Source of the DNA: Lysobacterales bacterium
Lineage (GTDB): Bacteria; Pseudomonadota; Gammaproteobacteria; Xanthomonadales; Rhodanobacteraceae
NCBI GenBank assembly: GCA_017305055.1
Contig: JAFKMZ010000031.1
Span: forward strand, 1-50,004
Reading direction: 5' to 3'
Length of the DNA stretch: 50,004 nucleotides
The position numbers and the translations under genes were made by a program. The notes under the pieces are model-generated. The model was not told the origin of the DNA. It ran no database searches and saw only the letters and a list, made by a program, of their open reading frames with translations. Position 1 is the first letter of the stretch. The number at the start of each line of letters is the position of its first letter. Below are positions 1-7,954 of the stretch, piece by piece.

Positions 1-1
1 G

Positions 2-1684
2 GTGGACATTGGCCAGGGCATGACGCTGCGCGGCGTGCTGCCCAGCGTCTACCTGTTCGCCAGCTACAGCGCTCGCGTAACCGCGCGCGGCGGGCAAGGC
101 CCGTACACCTATACCATCGTCGACGGAGCGGCCGCACTGGAAGCGGCCGGCATCTATCTCGACAGCCCCACGGGCGAGCTGATCTCCAGCCGCGTGGCGC
201 TGGGCGGCACGTTTCCGCTCACGATACGGGCGACGTCGATCACTGGCGCATATGTCGAGCGGGCTTTTGCGATCGTGGTGATCGCGGAGCCGCTATCGCT
301 CATCGGCATTTACCCGGATGCAATCGTCGGGGTTGACTACAGTGCGGACTTGCAGATCACGGGCGGCGACGGCACTTACAGCAATCCGCGCGTGATTTCT
401 GGAACACTTCCGGCTGGGCTCGCGTTGAGCGTCGTCGATTCGCTGCTGCGGTTGAGCGGGAAGGCGACGGCAGCAATGTCTCGCGCCACCGTCGTGGTCG
501 CCGTCGACAGTGCCACCGGCACGGCAACCAGTGTGCAATCGATCGAGGCCACCGACCTCTCGCCGCCACAGTTCTCGAGCTGGCGCTACTTGCAGACGCT
601 GTTGTCCGACAACGCCAACTACGCAGCGCCAGAGCTCGACGATTCGGCGTGGCCAATTGGGCCGGCGCCGTTCGGCAACATTCGTCCCGGCGCGTCAGAC
701 GATGGGGCGCTGGCACATGCATTCGATAGCCGTTTCTCGCCGACGATCGCGACAACCGTCAATCTGGACCAGCGGGCATGGATTCGACGCACGCTCACAC
801 TGTCGTCCGTGCCGCCACTCGGCATCAAAATGACCGGGTTCTTTGACAATGGGTACGTGATGTATATAAACGGCGCGGTGGTATCGCAGAACACCACCGG
901 GCTGCAAAGCGGCGTGACCGCCAATATTTCAGCCCAGGCGTTCCTGGCCGGCGATAACGTGATTGCGGTCCGCTGTGACGACGACTCGGCGACGTCTTCC
1001 TCCGATGCGTCCTACTTCGATTTCCTACTGGACGTGACAAAAGAAAGCGACATCACCACGTCGCTGTTGAATTTCGGTGGCGCCAACGGCTCTACCGTGT
1101 TCACTGATACCGCCAGCTCCCGCATCTGGACTGCATCGGGCAACGCGAAGATCGATACCTCGCTGGGCTACAACGCGGGCAAGTTCGACGGCAGCGGCGA
1201 TTATCTCTCGACACCCGTGTCTCCCGGTTTTGATTTCGGCACCGGAGATTTCACGATCGAGTGTTGGTTCCTGGTCAATTCGCTTTCCTCGCAGCAGACG
1301 CTGTTCGACAACCGCAACGGGGATACGGCCGGGGGGCTGGTCATGTACGCGCTGTCGTACGCTGGGTCCCCGCGCGTGTGGATCTATGGAAGCTCGGCAA
1401 ATCGAGGCTCATCACCTGCAGCGCTGACAACCGGCGCGATGTTCCACACGGCATATTGCGTGAAGCAGGGCGTCGCCACCGTCTACCTCAACGGCGTCGG
1501 CGGTGCGCCGGTGACCTTGCCCGGCGGGTTCACGTTCCCATGCACCGGCGCACCGCGCATCGGATCGCAGTGGCAGGGCACCAATTTCCTCAATGGCTTC
1601 GTCCGGGCGTTCCGGGTGACCAAGGGCTATTGCCGCTACAACGGCGCATTCACCCCTCCCGCCGCGCCGTTCCCGAACCCATGA
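2..1684 (+). CDS. Phage virion/tail protein with Ig-like and LamG-type domains (5' end probably outside window)
   Basis: The reading frame is open to the left edge; a GTG sits at base 2 but the real start is probably upstream. The first ~180 residues contain two putative Ig-type (He_PIG-like) repeats, recognisable by GPYTYTI and the GTLPAGLALS motif. A beta-rich middle follows (WRYLQTLLSDN to about residue 345). The last ~175 residues form a concanavalin A/LamG-like jelly roll (FDFGTGDFTIECWF, TLFDNRNGD, GFVRAFRVTKG). This combination is common in phage tail-tip or fibre proteins that contact surface polysaccharide. It overlaps the next gene by four bases (ATGA). The virion role is inferred from domains and context. 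Confidence 0.7.
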   Translation: MDIGQGMTLRGVLPSVYLFASYSARVTARGGQGPYTYTIVDGAAALEAAGIYLDSPTGELISSRVALGGTFPLTIRATSITGAYVERAFAIVVIAEPLSLIGIYPDAIVGVDYSADLQITGGDGTYSNPRVISGTLPAGLALSVVDSLLRLSGKATAAMSRATVVVAVDSATGTATSVQSIEATDLSPPQFSSWRYLQTLLSDNANYAAPELDDSAWPIGPAPFGNIRPGASDDGALAHAFDSRFSPTIATTVNLDQRAWIRRTLTLSSVPPLGIKMTGFFDNGYVMYINGAVVSQNTTGLQSGVTANISAQAFLAGDNVIAVRCDDDSATSSSDASYFDFLLDVTKESDITTSLLNFGGANGSTVFTDTASSRIWTASGNAKIDTSLGYNAGKFDGSGDYLSTPVSPGFDFGTGDFTIECWFLVNSLSSQQTLFDNRNGDTAGGLVMYALSYAGSPRVWIYGSSANRGSSPAALTTGAMFHTAYCVKQGVATVYLNGVGGAPVTLPGGFTFPCTGAPRIGSQWQGTNFLNGFVRAFRVTKGYCRYNGAFTPPAAPFPNP

Positions 1685-4641
1685 CGCCGCGCTACGCCAT
1701 CTTCGACCAGGCACGCCTCGGCACCGATCTCGAGCTGGAGCAATCCGGCACGGTGCTCGTCGTCAACGCGATCGCGGACATCAATCGCACCGCGCTCGCG
1801 CTGTTCCCGGAGAATGTTGGCCGCTGGAACGCGGAGCTGATCGTCTACGGTGTGGGCGACCTGCTCGCGAGCGTCGGCATTGCTACAGCCGCCGCATCGC
1901 TGGCGACGTACGCCGGCGGCGACGCGAACGGTTACGGCTATCGGCTCGACCTCGGCGAGATCCACAACAACGGTGCGAGCGTGGCCAGCGTGGCCGTGGC
2001 ACTCAAGGGCGACGTGATCGGAGTGCTGCTCGACCTCACCGCATTGCAGCCGACAGTGACCTGGTCGCGGAACGGCACGCCGGTCTACACCGCGGCATTG
2101 CCCGGCTCGGGTCCCTGGATGCTGGCAGCCAGTCTTGGCGGCAGCGAGGCCTACGGCCTGCGTTGCTTCTTGAACGCCGGCCAGCGCACAGCGGAGTTCG
2201 CGCCACCCGGCACAGACGGCTGGTACGAGCCACCGGCGGAGATCAGCGGCGTGCGGATCGCGAGCGAGGATTGGCTGTCGCTGCCAACCGATGCCGTGCC
2301 GAACGATCGCTACAGCGGCCTGCTCGCTGGTGACAACAACGAGCTGCGGGCGGTGCGTTCCTTGGACTTCTGGCCCTGGGGCAGGGGCGTGAAGACGGGC
2401 GCGATGGTGCTGACCGCGCTCGATGCCGACAACACGTTCCGCGAGCTGCTGAGCAGCGACGCGCGCGATCTGCCCGTTACCGTGAGTACCCTGGGCCCGG
2501 GGGACAGCTATAGCGACCGCGTGCCGCTCTACAGCGCAGTGATCGACAACGTCGCGACCGTCGACGACCTGAGCGTCAAGCTCACCTGCCGGGATCCGCT
2601 CGGGTTGCTCGACGTGCCGCTGCAGCGCTGGATGATTCGGCCGGACGCGGATCCGGCGGCAGCGAACCAGCCGCGGCCGATCGTGCTCGGCGCATGCAGG
2701 AACGTGCCCACGGTGCTGACCGACGCGCCCAACCTGGTCTACCTGGCCACCGACGCGCCGATCCTCGGCATCGGCTACGTGCGCGACTCCGGCTACCCGC
2801 TAAATCCCGCCGCGGCACCGCCAGATTTCACCCTCGACGCCACCAAGACCGCGTTGCTGCTGCACGCCTCCCCGACGGGTAAGGTCACGGCCGACCTGTC
2901 CAGCGTCGGCGGCGACCAGTTGCCTCAGCCCAGCGACGACATCCTCGACGGCGCCGGCAATCCGCCGGCCGGCGCTGACGGCGACGCGCCGACCGGCATG
3001 ACGACCGGCGGTGATACCCCGCCGGTCATGGCTGGCGGCAAGATCGTGTTCCCGCAGGAATCCACCAGCGCGACGATCAAAGTTCAGGGCGACATTGCCA
3101 CCGACAATTACGGCGGCTATCTCACCTCGCGCGCGTGCATTCGCATCTCGTGGCGCGACGCCAACGGCGACGAGATCGGCTGGGCGGACGGTCCGGACGT
3201 GAAGGGCACGACCGCCACCGCCACCTACACCGCGACAAAGACGGCGCCAGCGGGCGCATCGTTCGGCGTGATGGAGTTCGCCGCCTACAGCCACGGCACC
3301 GGCACTGCGACGTTCAGCGCTGCCAAGGCGTGGTATGTCATGCCCGATTCATCGCTGGTCGAAATCCCGCTCAAGAACCCGAATTTCATCGACGACTCTG
3401 GCTGGCACACAGATCTCAGCCCCATCGGCAACCTGTTCGATTTCCACCCGGGCTACGTGTTCAAACGACCAGACACCGGCAGCGCGGGCCTACATTCCGC
3501 GGCCTTGCGCAACCAGTACCTCGCCCTAGACATCCCGTCGACCACTGGGCTCGGCTGGCTGAAGCTGACGTCGGTCACGAAGTACGGATCCGGCAAGAGC
3601 TACCGGATCACGGTCACGATCCCGGATCTGCCGGAGGGCTACGCCAAGATCGCCCTGGCCACCGGCACGACGATCGATAGCATCATCGCGTCGTGGACGG
3701 TCGCCGGCACGTACACGCTCACGCTCACCAACTCGGATGGCGTCGACCACGACCTCTATCTGCTCGGCGTGCCGCTGGTACCCGGCGCCATGCCGGTGCC
3801 GCCGAGCATCGGCGCGATCCAGATCGTCCAATACGACGACACCTACAACCCCGACCCGATCAGCCTTGTCCCCGCGACGCTGCAGAGCATCAAGCTGGCC
3901 GATTACCTGCGCCAGGTCCTCGATGTGCGCGGCAGCCAGGTCGACGTCGCATGGTCACAGGCGGACGCGGAGGCGATCGATACCGACAGCGGTTACGCCG
4001 GTCTGGGCGTGTACCTCGCCGGCGGCGAGAGCGTGGCGCAGGCGCTTGACCTTGCGCTGGCCAGCTACACGGCATGCAAGTGGGCCGACGCATCCGGCGT
4101 GATACGGGTCACGCGCCTGGTTGCGCCGGAGAGTGCTGGCGCGCCAGTGGGAACGATCGACATCAACGCCATGAGCGGGGATCTGCTGCCGACGATGGAC
4201 ACGGCGCCCGGGCTCACAACGCAGATGGGCGTGCGCCGCAACTGGGCCGCGCTAAGCGATGGCGACCTGGTCACCGCCAGCACCAACTTCCCGCTCGCTG
4301 TGCGGCAATCGATGCTGCGCCAGTACCAAGAGGTCGTGAGCACGGCGCAGCCGCTGTCCGGTGCCTACCGACACGCGCTGTACGCGCCACCAGCGGCGAG
4401 CTGCTTCGATCAAGCCGCCGACGGCCAGGCGGAGATCGATCGCATCGGGAAGATCTACACCGTGCCGCGATGGTTCTATGCCGTGGCCGTCGAGCTCGAA
4501 GCGCTGCCCGGGTTGGACCTCGGCCAAGTGTGGACGCTGGTCTACCCGAAGTACGGCCTAGCCGACGGCAAGCCGGTCATGGTGATCGACTTCGAGCCGG
4601 ACCTTCTGGCCGGCACCGCCAATATCATCCTGTGGGGCTGA
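1681..4641 (+). CDS. Large phage tail/structural protein (986 aa) with N-terminal SPRY-like domain
   Basis: The start is the ATG that overlaps the preceding stop codon (ATGA), giving 986 residues; the frame is open further upstream but that part lies antisense or out of frame within the previous gene. Residues ~45-180 resemble a SPRY/B30.2 fold (GYGYRLDLGEIHNNG, then GDVIGVLLDL, then VTWSRNGTPVY). Residues ~200-360 carry a segment seen in phage tail proteins (WLSLPTDAVPNDRYSG, LDFWPWGRG, LTCRDPLGLLDVPLQ). A beta-sandwich, carbohydrate-binding-like middle follows. The C-terminal ~250 residues end in LDLGQVWTLVYPKYGL and FEPDLLAGTANIILWG, which suggests a baseplate or hub-type domain. It is probably co-translated with its neighbours. 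The exact virion position is unknown. Confidence 0.7.
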   Translation: MTPRYAIFDQARLGTDLELEQSGTVLVVNAIADINRTALALFPENVGRWNAELIVYGVGDLLASVGIATAAASLATYAGGDANGYGYRLDLGEIHNNGASVASVAVALKGDVIGVLLDLTALQPTVTWSRNGTPVYTAALPGSGPWMLAASLGGSEAYGLRCFLNAGQRTAEFAPPGTDGWYEPPAEISGVRIASEDWLSLPTDAVPNDRYSGLLAGDNNELRAVRSLDFWPWGRGVKTGAMVLTALDADNTFRELLSSDARDLPVTVSTLGPGDSYSDRVPLYSAVIDNVATVDDLSVKLTCRDPLGLLDVPLQRWMIRPDADPAAANQPRPIVLGACRNVPTVLTDAPNLVYLATDAPILGIGYVRDSGYPLNPAAAPPDFTLDATKTALLLHASPTGKVTADLSSVGGDQLPQPSDDILDGAGNPPAGADGDAPTGMTTGGDTPPVMAGGKIVFPQESTSATIKVQGDIATDNYGGYLTSRACIRISWRDANGDEIGWADGPDVKGTTATATYTATKTAPAGASFGVMEFAAYSHGTGTATFSAAKAWYVMPDSSLVEIPLKNPNFIDDSGWHTDLSPIGNLFDFHPGYVFKRPDTGSAGLHSAALRNQYLALDIPSTTGLGWLKLTSVTKYGSGKSYRITVTIPDLPEGYAKIALATGTTIDSIIASWTVAGTYTLTLTNSDGVDHDLYLLGVPLVPGAMPVPPSIGAIQIVQYDDTYNPDPISLVPATLQSIKLADYLRQVLDVRGSQVDVAWSQADAEAIDTDSGYAGLGVYLAGGESVAQALDLALASYTACKWADASGVIRVTRLVAPESAGAPVGTIDINAMSGDLLPTMDTAPGLTTQMGVRRNWAALSDGDLVTASTNFPLAVRQSMLRQYQEVVSTAQPLSGAYRHALYAPPAASCFDQAADGQAEIDRIGKIYTVPRWFYAVAVELEALPGLDLGQVWTLVYPKYGLADGKPVMVIDFEPDLLAGTANIILWG

Positions 4642-4642
4642 C

Positions 4643-5458
4643 ATGCTGATTTCTCACTCTCGTCCATCTGACATCGCCTGGAGCCTGATCGGCACCGGCG
4701 CAGCCTGGCTCACCGACGCCGACGTGCTGACCAACGGCCGTCCGGCGGCGGCGGCCCGTCTGCAGTGGCTCAGTGGCACGCAGACCACGGCGAGCGTGCT
4801 GACCCTGCGGGGTACTTGGACCACGGCATGTGCGCCCCGTGTCGTCGCGCTGCTGGGCCTGACGCTGCCGGTTGGCACGTTGATCACGCTGGCATTCAGG
4901 CGCCCGGCTGACGCCGACTACACGTACCTGGCCGACCTGCCCAGCCAGCGCGTCGTGCAGCTACCCGATGGCTCGCGCTGCGCCTGGTTCGCACTGGACG
5001 CCGGGCTGGATCCGGTGATTGGCGTCGAGTACCGAATCCACAACGACGTGAACGGGTCGGCCTCGATTGCTGCCGGCTCGGCGATCGACATTGGCGAAGC
5101 CTGGGTGGGGCCGACATTCGAAGTCTGCCTGCGCCGCAGCATGCAGGACCATGTCATCGACCCGACCGCCAAACGCCGCAGTTACGGCTCGCAGACCTTC
5201 GCGTCCCAGCGTCTGCCCTACCGATCGATCCAGCTCGAGCTGGTACCGCAGCGAGACACCGCAATCGGCGACGTGCGGGCCCTGCGTGGCCAGGTCATGC
5301 AAGCCGAGCGGATGGCCATCGTGCCTGACGAAACTGACGTCTATGGCACGGCGCTGTTTGGCACCGCGTACCAGTTCGACCTCGCGGCGCTCGATGCAGG
5401 CAAGTTCTGGTCGGCGGTGTTCCAAGCGGACGAAGAACCCGCCACGCCGGTTCCCTGA
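4643..5458 (+). CDS. Phage structural protein of unknown function (271 aa)
   Basis: The start codon lies one base after the previous stop, so the gene is almost certainly co-translated with the tail gene upstream. The protein is soluble-looking and beta-rich, with no signal peptide or membrane segment. Its N-terminus (MLISHSRPSDIAWSLIGTG) and the alternation of short hydrophobic strands suggest a tail-associated component. I do not recognise a family with an assigned function. It is the last gene before the attachment site, where tail-tip or accessory genes often lie. Confidence 0.65.
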   Translation: MLISHSRPSDIAWSLIGTGAAWLTDADVLTNGRPAAAARLQWLSGTQTTASVLTLRGTWTTACAPRVVALLGLTLPVGTLITLAFRRPADADYTYLADLPSQRVVQLPDGSRCAWFALDAGLDPVIGVEYRIHNDVNGSASIAAGSAIDIGEAWVGPTFEVCLRRSMQDHVIDPTAKRRSYGSQTFASQRLPYRSIQLELVPQRDTAIGDVRALRGQVMQAERMAIVPDETDVYGTALFGTAYQFDLAALDAGKFWSAVFQADEEPATPVP

Positions 5459-5573
5459 CATCGCGCGACGGTGTTGGCCGACAGCGACGCGTTGGTGAAC
5501 TTGGGAAGATGATTCCGCCCCGCGAGTCAGGCCGTCGCACTGGCCAGGGATGACCGATGACCGGGGCGCTTTT

Positions 5574-5650
5574 CCTCATCCACTATCGCGAGCAACTTGA
5601 CGCAGGAATGCGGCTTCCCAGCCGCCTCAAGTCGAAGATAGTGGATGTGG
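5574..5650. repeat. Nested inverted repeat (77 nt) between the last phage gene and the attachment site
   Basis: An outer arm at 5574-5587 pairs with 5637-5650: 13 of 14 positions match and an uninterrupted 11-bp core is catccactatc/gatagtggatg. Inside it, acttga (5595-5600) pairs with tcaagt (5627-5632), and gcggct (5610-5615) pairs with agccgc (5620-5625) around a four-base loop. All three helices are coaxial and could form one long interrupted hairpin as RNA or cruciform DNA. There is no clear T-run on either side, so a simple intrinsic terminator is not obvious. It could be a structured RNA, an integration accessory site, or a remnant of another element. Confidence 0.6.
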
Positions 5651-5700
5651 TAAATTGGCGCTTTGCGCTTGCGCGGCAACGGCTTACACGTACTCGGCCG

Positions 5701-5750
5701 ACTGATTTGTAATCAGTAGGTCGCGGGTTCGACTCCTGCTGCCGGCACCA
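5701..5750 (+). other. Attachment site: 3' half of tRNA-Thr(TGT)
   Basis: The sequence reads as the anticodon stem-loop (actga-tttgtaa-tcagt, anticodon TGT), variable loop, T arm (gcggg-ttcgact-cctgc), 3' acceptor strand tgccggc, discriminator A and CCA of a threonine tRNA. No proper 5' half precedes it. The upstream bases lack the invariant T8, A14 and the GG of the D-loop, and the first two acceptor positions do not pair. This is the expected product of site-specific integration into a tRNA gene, with the intact copy at the other prophage end. The flanking porin gene begins seven bases further on. Confidence 0.75.
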
Positions 5751-5756
5751 CGATGC

Positions 5757-5888
5757 TCAAAATTCCAGATGCAGCCGCAACCCCGCGAAACCCGCCGGGC
5801 CGCGGTCGCGGTTGTAGCCGGGGTGGCGAATCCACTGCAGGTCGGGGCTGAGCGTGAGATGCACGGACGGTGCGTAGCTGTAGTACAG
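5757..5888 (-). pseudogene. Orphaned C-terminus of the OprB-type porin downstream of an amber codon
   Basis: Reading on from the TAG at 5889-5891 in the same frame gives 43 further residues and then TGA at 5757-5759. The segment begins LYYSYAPSVHLTLSPDLQW, continues IRHPGYNRDRGPAGF and ends GLRLHLEF. PGYNRDRGP and the terminal RLH-E-F are the usual last strands of OprB-family porins, and the terminal aromatic residue is the outer-membrane assembly signal. The truncated upstream product lacks all of this. A single base change (for example GAG or CAG to TAG) would explain the break. Confidence 0.8.
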
Positions 5889-7127
5889 CTACGCGATTTC
5901 CTCGTGCGCATAGTTCAGCGCGCCGTCGCCGAGTACGAAGCCGGCGCCACCCAGTTCCAGGTATGCGCGGTGCGGTCGGGACAGCGCGTTGATCGCGAGG
6001 CCCAATGCAAGGCGGTCGGTTGGGCGGCCCCAATGTCCTCCCGACAGCTGGAGGCCGCTGCTGACGGTGCGGTCCACTTCGGTGAACGCGAAGGATTCGG
6101 TGCGGCCGTCGTTGCGGCCCACACGGGCGAACAGCCCGGTGTCGCCGTCGTCGGCCAGCGGCAGCTCACCGTTGAGAACCCAGCCGAACTTGCGGCGGCC
6201 AGGACGGTCGTCGGCGTGCACGTCCGGCGCCTGGCCACTGGCCAGGGCCTGCGCGATGGCGTCGTGGTAGCGGCCCATGCGGGCAACGTTGCGGAAGGCG
6301 AGCAGGCGCAGCACCCAGCCGTCGGGGTGCGGATGCAGGCTGAGCTGCCACTGTTCGCCGCGCGCATGGCGCAGCGAACTATCCAGCCGCTGTCCGTTGG
6401 CTTCGTACGGCATGCGGTAGACACCGTAGCGCAGCGTCCAGGAGGGATTGACCCAAGACAGCATCAGTCCGTCAGTGTAGCCGCGGGTGTCGGCGGCAAA
6501 GTCCCAGCTGGTGGCGTTGAACAGGTCCCAGTTCATGAACTGGGTGCGCGTGCTGTTGGCGTACCGGTTGTGATCGAAGTCGTCGTTCACAGCCATCTTG
6601 CCCAGCTTCAGCTCAAGGCGTTGTGTGGCTTGCGTACCGGGCAGACGATCCTGGCCGCGTTCCGCGCTTTCGCTTTCGCCGCCCAGCGGCAGCGACCACT
6701 GCAGGTAGCGCCGTGCCACGTAGGCACCACGGCCCAGTCCGGACACGCCGGCGCGGATCACGTCGCCGTTGGTGAGTCCGCCCAGTCCGGTGGCGCCGCT
6801 GACGCCTGCGCCGCGGAACATTTCCACGTCGAAGTAATAGGCCAGATGAGCCGGCAGCGCTACCCCGAAGTAGGCGCCGAACGTGTGCGAGCGCGCAGTG
6901 TCGCCTTGCGCGCGCAGACTCAGCGCCCCGGCGTAGGGCGAACGCACCGTTCCCTGGTGCTGGTCGATGAAGGTGTATTGCGCGCCCAGCCACCGGGGGA
7001 TGAACAACGGCGGCGCCTCGTCGGCACGCGCGCTGCCGATCGACGCGAATGCGCTGGCAAGCAGAAAAGCAAAGGTGATCGCGAGCACGCAGGCGGCGAC
7101 GTACGAGTGACGGGTATTCGTGAACAT
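5889..7127 (-). CDS. Carbohydrate-selective porin, OprB family, truncated by an in-frame amber codon
   Basis: OprB porins are outer-membrane beta-barrels that let sugars through. The 412-residue product begins with a signal peptide (hydrophobic stretch around residues 10-30, likely cleavage after SARA at ~35). It then shows alternating amphipathic strands and family features such as YYFDVEMFRG, LGKMAVNDDFD and TQFMNWDLFN. It stops at TAG before the last two strands and the C-terminal phenylalanine, which are encoded in the same frame downstream. As read it would lack the assembly signal, so it is probably non-functional unless the amber is suppressed or is a sequencing error. The gene converges on the tRNA-Thr remnant. 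No strong ribosome-binding site is visible. Confidence 0.75.
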   Translation of the reverse strand: MFTNTRHSYVAACVLAITFAFLLASAFASIGSARADEAPPLFIPRWLGAQYTFIDQHQGTVRSPYAGALSLRAQGDTARSHTFGAYFGVALPAHLAYYFDVEMFRGAGVSGATGLGGLTNGDVIRAGVSGLGRGAYVARRYLQWSLPLGGESESAERGQDRLPGTQATQRLELKLGKMAVNDDFDHNRYANSTRTQFMNWDLFNATSWDFAADTRGYTDGLMLSWVNPSWTLRYGVYRMPYEANGQRLDSSLRHARGEQWQLSLHPHPDGWVLRLLAFRNVARMGRYHDAIAQALASGQAPDVHADDRPGRRKFGWVLNGELPLADDGDTGLFARVGRNDGRTESFAFTEVDRTVSSGLQLSGGHWGRPTDRLALGLAINALSRPHRAYLELGGAGFVLGDGALNYAHEEIA

Positions 7128-7954
7128 GGCTTGGATCCGTGGCAGCCGGTCGGCCGGCGGGGATGCAGGCCAGGCGATCAGCTGTGCATTACGCCAGACG
7201 CGCCGGTCCGGTGAAGTTTGAAAGCGCTGGAGGTTGCGCCGCAGTCCGGCGCGGAAGGAGGTCGACTGTGGTCAGGCATGCTGGCCTCCATGGTGCATGG
7301 CAGGGCGGGACGGAGTCTGCGGCGCGTACATGGCCAAAAGACGACCGCCACGCGCGGTCGCGCGACAGCGCACGACCACGACAATGCGGCATCGGCACGG
7401 TGGCGCTGGATGCGGTGGTGCCGGAACGGGGAAGTGTTGGAGCAACATGGGCGCGCCTCTGCATGCACCGACGGCGCAAGGCGGCGTCCCGTATCCTCAG
7501 TCGAGAAAGACGCAGGCCGACCGCGCGCGGGCGCAGGCGTTCATCGGGGTGTGGTGCGCCGGCATCCGCAAGGACTTGCGGTCATTGGCGCATCGCCTGG
7601 GACAACTGTCCATTTTTCGTTGGGAGCAGCCAAGGAAAATCTTCGAAGCCAGGATGAAAGCGCGCGCACTGTAGTCGTGGCCCGGCGGGCTGTCAACGCC
7701 GTCCGCGCGCGCACGGTCGACAGGGCTGGCGAGGATGTCGGCGGTCCTGCCGAGCCCATTCGCATGAGATCGCGGCGCTGCGCCGCCGCAGTCGTTCCAG
7801 TAGACTGGCGTGGTCGGAATGCGCATGCGCTTGCGGTCCATGCCGACGGCAGCCTGACGCCGGTTCCATCACACTTTCCTGACACTGAGGTGATTGGCGT
7901 CGTGCCGGTTCGGCGGTTTCGACAGCTGGCGCGTCAGATAACGGACAGAAGGTC
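7128..7954. other. Long intergenic region (827 nt) without a supportable gene
   Basis: It separates the divergent porin and arginase genes and must contain their promoters. Several frames stay open here on both strands because of high GC. Their translations are rich in Arg, Ala and Pro, lack recognisable domains and contradict one another, so I call none of them. No tRNA or convincing repeat was seen. A short AG-rich ribosome-binding site (agaagg) lies just before the arginase ATG. Confidence 0.5.

Larger units (their letters stand above)
1..5750. mobile_element. Right end of an integrated prophage (tail-gene end)
   Basis: Three consecutive plus-strand genes of virion/tail character are followed, after about 240 nt without a gene, by the 3' half of a tRNA-Thr gene including CCA. 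To the right of that half-tRNA only ordinary chromosomal genes appear. Many temperate phages integrate into the 3' half of tRNA genes and leave a duplicated half-tRNA at the end away from the integrase. The integrase and the intact tRNA-Thr are therefore expected to the left of this window. No integrase, lysis or packaging gene is present here, so the element's total size and whether it is intact cannot be judged. Confidence 0.75.

Noticed and set aside
5672-5750. A complete tRNA-Thr gene
   Set aside because: The 5' half can be folded only poorly: positions 1-72 and 2-71 do not pair, and T8, A14 and the D-loop GG are missing. The 3' half alone is genuine.
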